From Pelobates cultripes (lineage: Eukaryota; Chordata; Amphibia; Anura; Pelobatidae), in the NCBI GenBank assembly GCA_933207985.1, contig OW240921.1, positions 98,597,366 through 98,661,365 of the forward strand: a stretch of DNA of 64,000 nucleotides, written 5' to 3'. Numbering within the stretch: position 1 is the first letter of the stretch; each line of letters starts with the position of its first letter. Below, piece by piece: positions 56,290 to 64,000 of this stretch. The notes beneath the pieces are model-generated. The model searched no databases. It had not been told where the DNA came from and saw only the letters and a program-made list of their open reading frames with translations. The position numbers and the translations under genes are program-made.

Positions 56290-56730
56290 ACACATACACT
56301 ACAGCTATTGTGAGTGTATATCAGTGTATGCATTTATGTTCCTATCTGTAAGTGTGTCTATGCCTGTGTCTGTGTGTAAGCCTGTGCCTGAATCTATGTA
56401 CCTTGTTTCTGTGTCTGTGCCTCTGTATGCTTGTATCTGCTTATTTGTGTATACCTGTAATTGTATATGCCTATCTGTTTATGCCTATGTCTACATGTGT
56501 GTCTGTGTATCTGCTTCTATCTGTGCCCGTCTTTGTAAGCCTGCATTTGCAAATGTAAGTATGTATGTATGTAAATGTGCACCTGTCTGTGTATATGTGT
56601 GCAGGTATATGTCTGTATGCAACTGTTTGTGTGCCCATGTTTGCCTTTGCCTGTATGTGTCTATGTCTGTGTGTCTGTCTGTATTCACCTGCCTGTGTCT
56701 GTGTCACTGTGTGTGCTTACCTTTTTGTAG
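56290..56730. repeat. TG/CTGTGT-rich low-complexity tract
   Basis: Irregular TGTGTCTGTGCCTG and TGTATGCCTATCTG units. A 201-residue Cys/Val-rich open frame across it is an artefact of the repeat. Confidence 0.85.
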
Positions 56731-57235
56731 GTGCTCTTCTCTCTGTTTTTATAATGATAATTCTATTTCAATGTTATTAATATTACACACACCACCCCCA
56801 CACAATCACCGTCCGCCAACCCCAACACATCCCACTCAGGCCTATCGCTTGTGGGTTTGCAAAGAGGGGCAACGATTCGGCCCTACTTTGATTCTTGCCA
56901 GGAGGCCCAGAAGTAGGCCTCCTGGATAGCTTTGCTTTAAATGATGGCTCTTGGCTTGTTGTGTGAGATTTGAGATTTAGCCTCACTTGTCTGTAAGCTT
57001 TCAGTGAACGGTGTTTGATTTGCCATTTTTGATCATGTGTTGTGCAGGAAAAAAAACTATGTGACTGTGAAAAATATAAAATACTTTGGTGTAGTTAATT
57101 TTCAGTTTAACAAATAGTTGGGGAAGGCAGAGCCTGACTGCAGAGGGGACCGGACACATGGGGAGAGAGCACCTGCATCTGGTACTGAAAATCCCAGGGA
57201 TATTACCGGATACTAGCCAACCTACATGAGGCAGT

Positions 57236-57460
57236 AAGAGTATGCGTCATTGTGTTTGTGTGTATGTGTCAGTCTGTCAGTGAGTGTGTCTGTCAATGAG
57301 TGTTTCAAATTAGTGAAAGTGTGTGTCTGTCATTGAGAGTGTCTCTTTCAGTAAGTGTGTCTGTCAGTGTGTATCTGTGTGTATTTATGAGTCAGTGTAT
57401 ATATGTGTTTGTGTATGAGCCAGTGTATCTGTGTGTGTTTCAGTGTGTATGTGCATTCAG
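57236..57460. repeat. GTCTGTCAGTGAGTGT minisatellite
   Basis: Same unit as at 39783-40300 and related to 7620-7905. Confidence 0.88.
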
Positions 57461-57582
57461 CAATCAAACATCAACTGTACAAACAAACACATTCAAACAC
57501 AAACACTAATAACAAATATATCACTGCTTTTTTAAATAGCAACAGTATAAACAAACATACAAATGCATTCAAATGCCAATAC

Positions 57583-58593
57583 TGTGACGGAACGATGGCA
57601 CTCCGACTGAGTACCTCCGCCAATCGATGCTCCTAGCGCTTGCCGAGGACTCCAAGCACTCCAACCGACACCATCAGCACTGCAGACCCCACTTCCAGCG
57701 ATGCAACTGCGCCGGGGTCTCTGCTGTCTCCACCCACCCTGGACCCAAGGCCAGGATCCAGCTTCCAGTGGGTGAACCTCTCTTTCCCCAGAGAGCAGGA
57801 ACAGGAACAAATTAAGCTATTGCAAGAGCTTCCTCTGGGGAGTAAGTGATTATAGCAATCCCCAGAGTGTAGGCATCCCTTCCCACAAACATGAGCCAAG
57901 GCTTAATGCTGGAACAAGACTGATTTACTGGCACACAGAACTCACAATTTATGCAACACAAAACTCCTCCTCTGGGCCAGGCTAGATAATTGAGTTTCTA
58001 CAATACACAAAGCTCAATTATCTGCTGGCCAGAAACATTACAATTTTTACAGCATTCATAACTTCTAAAATATACATCACAGGGACCCCAAAACATGCAA
58101 TAACCCCATAAAAAGTATATCCTTGGAACCGGGGGATCTGGGTGAACCACATATCCAAAATTCACCCAGATCCGTTCAGTACTTTGGAAAATACAGTTTA
58201 ATGCAGATTCTGCAGAACATATACAGGCTAAATGAAAAACAATCACTGTATAATGTGTCCCCTGCTGTATAGTCCAAAACCACCGCACGATGTCTCTGTG
58301 CAACAAATACTGGCGAGATGGCACCGTGTTGAAAAGTCCACAGTGTCTGTGAGTTAAAATGGCCGCCATCCATTGTTCTCACCATGTGCTTCTGATACAG
58401 GAAATGGTGGCCACCCAGTAACTCCACAGTATGTCCCAGATGGTTCTTAAAGGGCCAGCAGCAGCACAACACAAATCCATTATGCCCAAATCATGTCTTT
58501 AAAGGGCAATACATCCCAGGGGCCATAGTCACAGGGCAAGAGGCGGGCAAGCAGTCCTCTCCAGGCAAAAGTGGCGAAGGGCACTTCGTCACA
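57583..58593. mobile_element. Solo LTR, 1011 bp, 5-bp target duplication
   Basis: Begins TGTGACGG and ends TCGTCACA (the TG...CA ends of LTRs), flanked by identical AATAC at 57578-57582 and 58594-58598. No internal gag or pol sequence and no second LTR in the window. It is most simply a solo LTR left by recombination. The class (Ty3-like or endogenous retroviral) cannot be told from the LTR alone. Confidence 0.72.
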
Positions 58594-58881
58594 AATACTA
58601 TACACAAATTCATACATGCATTAAAACACACAAAACATGCTTCAATTCTTCACCAGTTATTTTTTTCTATTGCATTAAGAATGGTTTATTCATAATAAGG
58701 CCTGGCATGCTCATTAGGTTGCCCCATCAGTGTGACATTGCCGGAGGAAGAGACCCAACCAGCAACGAAAGAGGCTAGGCGCTGAAAAGTGTATAAAGGG
58801 TTTTTAACCCCGTATTCACTGGAGGAGGGACATAAACAAATAAGCTCAGGGACATTATAGCAGCAGTAAGACATTTTTCTT

Positions 58882-59371
58882 TTAAAGGGTTACTCCATCC
58901 CTTTTTGTTGAGCATTATTCTTTAGGTCCACTCCCCTAAAAAAAGCTAAACAAAGTTTAAAACTAAGTTTTACTAACCTTAATCCAGCACTGGATGTAGC
59001 TACCAGTACTGTTCTAAACGTCCCCCCTTGTGACATCACGCCAGCCACCCTGGAGGTCCAATCAAAGGCTTCATAGAGCACATTAAGGCACTCTGAGCCG
59101 GCGAAGGGAGGGAAAGGAGGAAGAGGGAGGTCAGATGACAAAAATTTAGCACATGGGACAGCGAGGAGGAAGGGCTGCAGACAAGGAGGGAGAGGAGACA
59201 AGTCAGAATTAAAATATGCACAGAATTGACATTAGGTAGCCTGGAACAGAGTTTGGGCTTTCTAAGTCATGTGTGCTGGGGGTGCAACTAGCTGAAACAC
59301 TGCATATCCAGACTACCACTATGATCACTTCTAAAAGCAGACAAGTTCATGGTGGTTGGATTAACCCTTCA
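58882..59371. mobile_element. TTAA MITE (AAAGGGTTACTCC termini)
   Basis: Left TTAAAGGGTTACTCCATCC. The right end reversed reads AGGGTTAATCCAACC, with the TTAA decayed to TCAA. A truncated copy lies at 36160-36335. Confidence 0.72.
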
Positions 59372-59423
59372 AAAGCATTAACAGGAAGCATTAACATTAT
59401 GATAATAATGGAGTAACTGTTAT

Positions 59424-59925
59424 TTAAAGGACCACTCTAGGCACCCAGACCACTTCAGCTTAATGAAGTGGTCTGGGTGCCAGGTCCAGCTAGGCTTAAC
59501 CCATTCTTTTATAAACATAGCAGTTTCAGAGAAACTGCTATGTTTATAAATGGGTTAATCCATCCTCCAAATCCCCTCGTGGCTGTCTCATTGACAGCCG
59601 CTAGAGGCGCTTGCATGATTCTCACTGTGAAAATCACAGTGAGAACACGCAAGCGTCCATAGGAAAGCATTATGAATGCTTTCCTATGAGACCGGCTGAA
59701 TGCGCGCGCAGCTCCTGCCGCGCATGCGCATTCAGCCGAAGAGGAGGAGAAGAGGCAGAGAGGAGGAGGAGAGCTCCCCGCCCAGCGCTGGAAAAAAGGT
59801 AAGTTTTACCCCTTTTCTCTCCCCAGAGCCTGGCGGGAGGGGGACCCTGAGGGTGGGGGCACCCTCAGGGCACTATAGTTCCAGGAAAACGAGTATGTTT
59901 TCCTGGCACTATAGTGGTCCTTTAA
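59424..59925. mobile_element. TTAA MITE (AGGACCACTCTAG family)
   Basis: Left TTAAAGGACCACTCTAGGCA, right CACTATAGTGGTCCTTTAA. Interior hairpins are CATAGCAGTTTCAGAGAAAC and CTCACTGTGAAAATCACAGTGAG, with CGCGCATGCGCATTCAGC. In reverse orientation to 31253-31736. Confidence 0.92.
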
Positions 59926-61015
59926 TGATAAACTGCATCACAGAAACCCATTAGCTGAAATCATTAAAATTCTGTTAGAATAGAGAACCTTAACGTTAAA
60001 GGGCATTCTAGAGTGTATTGTCATGCATTCTATTAATATACTATACAGTATTAATAAGAGGGAAATATATTAATCTATGTCTAAGTTACAAGAAAAGAAA
60101 GCCATTTCTGGATTTTGTTCGTTTCAGTCATCTGACTTCCTCTGCATCCAGGAAGTCGTTGCCATTTTTTAGGCAATCTTGGTCCTTCCAATGTTTTTTT
60201 AGGAAGAATTATGACATGTCAAAAGTTTATGGTTTCCGAGAAGCAGAAGTTTGCACAGATGCAGAACAGATCCGTTAACAGCTTCTTCTTCATTTTAAAA
60301 AAGGAGGAAATAAATTAGACCTATTCGGGGAAACAAGACATTTCTATGAATGAATAGCTATCAGTGTCAGGTGGTGAAGTTTAATGGTGGTGGGGGCACT
60401 CCTTTGACTTTTTGGGCTCTACCACTTAACCCCATAAGATGCCATGCAAAGCAAAGGGCACAGTACCACCTGCCCCTATGGACAAGCCTTTACGGGTTGC
60501 TCTGTTGCATCACGGTGGTATCTATAAACAGGCTGGTACAAGCTAAAGTTTGCTTATAGTGGTTTACCCTGATACCACCTTCCCTCTGTTCTCTGGTAAT
60601 GGGCATCTGATGACTGTGGCATGGTGCCATAGTAAACATCAATATCTTCTATATGGTATGATATGTCCCACTTGGGAGAGATGAAATTACTGAGACCCAT
60701 GGTTATAGGGGACACACAATTGCCATGAAAATAAAAAAAAAAAAGTTTTATTTTCAAACCGATATTACAGCACATTGTGTTTACTTTTAAAGGTATTATC
60801 TCTTGCTCTGTTAGTTGAACTTTACTCACACACAGGAGACTGCTGCAGGCTAGAGCAGGCAATTAACAGAGCATGAAATAAGTACATCTAAATGAAACAC
60901 ACTATGCAATACGAGAAGTTAAAATATTTGAGCTTGTTTTGCTCTCTATATGACGCAATTTTACACATTTTCTACCCAGACTGTTCTTTTCACTACACTG
61001 AATACAAATATATGA
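59926..61015. other. Intergenic, mostly unrecognised
   Basis: 60780-60990 loosely resembles the interior of the MITE at 987-1495 (AACAGAGCATGAAATAA, TGCAATACGAGAAGT). The rest shows nothing. Confidence 0.45.
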
Positions 61016-61374
61016 CTTAGAGGAACACTTCAAACACCATAACCACTACAGTTCATTTTAAGGAAGCCACAGTGTGGATTATTACTTGGTCTGCTAAGCC
61101 CTGCTACCCACTTTCACTACATCAGCCAGAGAGCCACCCAATTGCTCTCAACCAATAAGCTAAGCCCAAGACCTCCAGGCTTAGCTCTGAGAGCTTCCAG
61201 TTCTCTGGCTGATATAGTGGAGACAGGGAACGGTGCCTAGGGGACCTCAGCTAAGAAGACCAATCATTTTAAAATGGTTTTACTTCTTATAATGGGTGGT
61301 AAGGGGCCAGGACAATCATTGCCCCATAACAACAACATACTGCAGTAGTTATGGTGCCTGAACTGTTCCTTTAA
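61016..61374. mobile_element. TTAA MITE
   Basis: Left AGAGGAACACTTCAAACACC with CATAACCACTACAG. The right end repeats it inverted (GCAGTAGTTATGGTG) and closes CTGTTCCTTTAA. The left TTAA has become TTAG. Confidence 0.7.
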
Positions 61375-61759
61375 ACATAGTTTAGCTATAAAATTGAAAA
61401 GGTTAAAACGGTGTGAAATCATAAAAAAAACCTGCAACACCCTCCCTTTGTGTTTTACAGGATTTCTCCAAACTGTTAGCTAGTCTTTGCTTTTATTGTG
61501 TATTTTTTACCCCCAATGCAACCGGGAACATCAACAGATTAAAAACGTATTGTTTCACACAGCTATTATTCTTGGCCTGCCCCATGCTATTGGGTGCCTC
61601 TCAGTAAACTGAGTTCATGACCTGTCTAATGTTTCTGGTATCAGTATCAAACTTATCTTTTGGTCTGTCACTTTAGATGTCTGTTTATCCTTATGGCCAT
61701 TGAGGCTTTTTCCTTAACTATATGTCCTATTAGCCTAAAAAGGTGAAATATTTTCCGCT
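61375..61759. other. Intergenic, nothing recognised
   Basis: Repeat-free leader into candidate module 3. Confidence 0.45.
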
Positions 61760-61910
61760 TTCCACACTTTCCCACACTGTTCCCCAATGAGCTGCTTTCA
61801 CATCCTTACAAAAGAAGTGTGCCGTACAACAAACCTAATTAGCAATGGTACTTGACTTTGCCTTTGTATTTGGTGGGAAAGCGTCCCGTCAGAAAGCCAT
61901 CTGGGAAGCA
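61760..61910 (+). promoter_or_regulatory. Candidate hes5 enhancer module 3 (inverted copy)
   Basis: Plus-strand order: TTCCCACA (61769-61776), ACAAAAGAAGTGTG (61808-61821), AATTAGCAATGGTA (61837-61850), CTTGACTTTGCC, GGTGGGAA (61872-61879) and CCATCTG (61897-61903). Exactly 120 bases separate TTCCCACA from CCATCTG, as in module 2. The second GTGGGAA makes a pair of opposed RBPJ-like sites. About 18.6 kb upstream of hes5. Confidence 0.6.
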
Positions 61911-62427
61911 GTGATCAGAGCAAGTGTTGGCGGTTTTCTGACCGTTATTTAGCCTTTGAAGATCTTAGATTTCCACAATTCTTTCATCGCCTTAAATTCA
62001 CCTTCACATTTAACATCTGGTCAAAATGCATCCAATTGAGACATGTGGCGTTTCTTAAAAATAAAATAAAAAATAAATAAAAATAAAAACCATTAAGAGT
62101 TGCTTAAAGAAAACATTTGTTCTTTTCTTTCTGAATTTACGGTATTGAACTTTTATCTGGGTTTATGAATGAGATATAAAGAGTTACAAAGCACCTCTGT
62201 TTGGAAAGAGACTACAAAACTTTTTTTGGTATCTCATTTTCATATAGCGCAAAAGTAAACCACTTTTTGTGGAAACAGAGGTAATTCCTATTATACAGTA
62301 ACTAAGTTTTGGTACTCTCTTACACTGTACTTTATTATTTAAAATATATTGTTAGATAGGAAATAGCATAGATATGCTCATGTATTTTATGTGGGGCATG
62401 TCTAATTTGGAAATCCACTATAATCAC
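61911..62427. other. Intergenic, nothing recognised
   Basis: AT-rich; a short AAATAAA run near 62060. Confidence 0.45.
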
Positions 62428-63109
62428 TTAAAGGGACACTATAGTAACCAGAACAACTACAGCTTATTGTATTTGTTCTGGTGAGTATAATCATTATCTG
62501 CAGGATTTTCATGTAAGCACTGCCTTTTCAGAGAAAAGGCAGTGAAAAGGCAGTGTTAACATTTCCCGCTAAGGACACCTCCAGTGGTGGCCACTCAGAT
62601 GACCATTGGAGGTGCTTCCTGCGGCAGTGCTGCACAGTGTGCTGCTCTGCCATTCAGCATGGAGACGCTGAACTTTCCTCATAGAGATGCATTGATTCAA
62701 TGCATCTCTATGAGGAGGTGCTGATTGGCTCAGCCAATGTTTGTCCCCCGCCGATTTCAGCCAATCCAATACTTTCCCTGTGGGAAAACATTGGATTGGC
62801 TGAAATAATTTAATTCTGATGATGTCAGCAAGGAGGCGGATTGGGGCGGGACCAGCAGCACCGGTCCCACATGGCACTGGAAATAAGGTAAGTTTTCCTA
62901 CCTTCTAAGGAAGCTAGATTTTCCATCTCTGTGGCATCAGTAATGGAGGCGGGGAGCAGAGCCAAATGGATCCCAGATATAAAGTCAAACCATTCAAAAA
63001 TGATTTCCCTCCTTAAAATGGGGGTGCGGAGAATGGGTGCCAGGACAATCCTGCTCCATAACCACTGCACCAAGATGTAGTGGATGTGACTATTGGAGTG
63101 TTCCTTTAA
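62428..63109. mobile_element. TTAA MITE, 682 bp
   Basis: Left TTAAAGGGACACTATAGTAA, right TATTGGAGTGTTCCTTTAA. Interior hairpins are CATAGAGATGCATTGATTCA with its inverse, and GCCAATCCAATACTTTCCC with its inverse. The fragment at 3225-3560 is a relative. Confidence 0.8.
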
Positions 63110-63600
63110 TTGTAAAGCAACTTATGACGCTCTAAGCATCTCTGAACACCTAATTATTTCTAAAGTGTGAATTATCAGGAAAAGCTGGACTGCAAAACGT
63201 TCTCCAAGACAGCTATATTTTGAGGTTTACTATTTTGGTCTAAAATGTGAAATTTTATTTCCTTACAATTCAGATTTCTTTTTACAATTCTTTGAATATA
63301 TACAAAAACTACCTTCGAGTGACTCTGTGATTTATTCATTAAACTGCTAACTGTGTGGAGGGCATAACAAGCTTGCAAATATTAAGCCAAAACAGGTTAA
63401 TAGTTAAAGAATGCAAGATTTTCTTAACATTCCAATTTGGAACGAATTTTGCTATTCAGTTATTATAATTTGCTATCTAGTAAACAACCCTTTAAGTATC
63501 AGTGAGTTTCAGAACTCAAGCGCTAGCAAAGTTCATACTATGCAAAGTTCTACTGTGACATGGAATCCATAATTAGCACAAATAAATCCTGATTAATTCA
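63110..63600. other. Intergenic, nothing recognised
   Basis: No coding or repeat signal supported. Confidence 0.45.
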
Positions 63601-63639
63601 GATTATTTACAGACATAAGAGGAGACTACATTTAAAAGA

Positions 63640-63941
63640 AGAAAAACTACCACAACAAGAGGATATAGTCCTTAATTAGAGTGGCAAAGGTTTAAAAATA
63701 ATATCAGGAAGTATTACTTTACTGAGAGGGTAGTGGATGCATGGAATAGCCTTCCAGTTGAAGTGGTAGAGGTTAACACAGTAAAGGAGTTTAAGCATGT
63801 GTGGGGTAGGCATAAGGCTATCCTAATTATAAGATAAGGCCAGGGACTAATGAAAGTATTTAGAAAATTGGGCAGACTAGATGGGCCGAATGGTTCTTAT
63901 CTGCCGTCACATTCTATGTTTCTATGTTTCTATGTTTCTAC
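63640..63941 (+). mobile_element. LINE 3' end (CR1/L2-like) with TTTCTATG tail
   Basis: A decayed frame reads like the C-terminus of a non-LTR ORF2 (a VDAWNSLPVEVVEV-type peptide around GGATGCATGGAATAGCCTTCC). Then GACTAGATGGGCCGAATGG and a terminal (TTTCTATG)n run at 63912-63940, the microsatellite-type 3' end seen in such LINEs. Most of the element is missing (5' truncation). Confidence 0.75.
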
Positions 63942-63944
63942 AGA

Positions 63945-64000
63945 GAGTATACATAGTACACAGGCTATACATAGTACACAAGGAATCCATAGTACACAGA
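63945..64000. repeat. CATAGTACACAGG short tandem repeat at the window edge
   Basis: Three imperfect copies of CATAGTACACA with about 20-base spacing; continues past the right edge. Confidence 0.7.

Noticed and set aside
56324..56929. 201-residue Cys/Val-rich open frame
   Set aside because: Encoded by TG-rich low-complexity repeats; the composition is that of the repeat.
57583..58593. DNA transposon with TGTGACG inverted ends
   Set aside because: The inverted match is only seven bases, and a 5-bp duplication with TG/CA ends fits an LTR better.
53580..63073. Open frames at 53580-53849, 59036-59221, 59468-59954 and 62569-63073
   Set aside because: All fall inside TTAA MITEs and recur in other MITE copies.

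Overview
The window reads as amphibian, most likely frog, nuclear DNA. The evidence is a spliced vertebrate gene pair (pank4 then hes5, same strand and order as human 1p36), kilobase-scale introns, and a very heavy load of TTAA-flanked MITEs and other repeats of the kind common in frog genomes. There is no bacterial or viral gene organisation. Only two host genes can be supported, both on the minus strand.

Layout. Positions 1-33971 carry the 5' ten coding exons (454 codons) of pank4. Every exon joins in frame with GT/AG borders. The C-terminal phosphatase half lies beyond the left edge. Its introns hold repeats: a hAT-like composite with an 8-bp target duplication (6194-8381) around a mariner-type MITE, a Tc1 element with a decayed transposase (26120-27674), a possible LINE 5' fragment (about 10340-11060), and many TTAA MITEs. 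The pank4 start sits in a GC-rich promoter with a YY1-like motif over the ATG and a cluster of ACTACAATTCCC-type motifs. From 34 to 42.3 kb is an 8.3-kb intergenic stretch with a nest of interleaved MITEs, a LINE reverse-transcriptase fragment split by a MITE, and a hAT element inside an older MITE. hes5 (42312-43223) is complete: three exons, 153 residues, bHLH, Orange domain and C-terminal WRPW, with a TATA box and Su(H)/RBPJ-type sites. From 43.2 to 64 kb no coding gene was found. This region holds MITEs, a solo LTR with 5-bp duplication, a LINE 3' end and simple repeats.

The most interesting signal lies in that gene-free region upstream of hes5. Three short, mutually similar non-repeat-like modules (about 50150-50250, 54220-54360 and 61760-61910, the last inverted) share a CAGATGG E-box, an ATTAG-type core and a SOX-like GAACAAAAGAAGTGTG box at nearly constant spacing. 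Two of them also have a TGTGGGAA Su(H) site exactly 120 bases from the E-box. They look like duplicated Notch/proneural enhancers of the hes5 locus; this is inference from sequence alone. The second notable point is that this pank4 keeps the catalytic Glu and Arg that amniote PANK4 has lost.

The two genes act in unrelated processes: pank4 in coenzyme A metabolite control, hes5 as a nuclear Notch-effector repressor. Their adjacency is ancestral synteny, not an operon.
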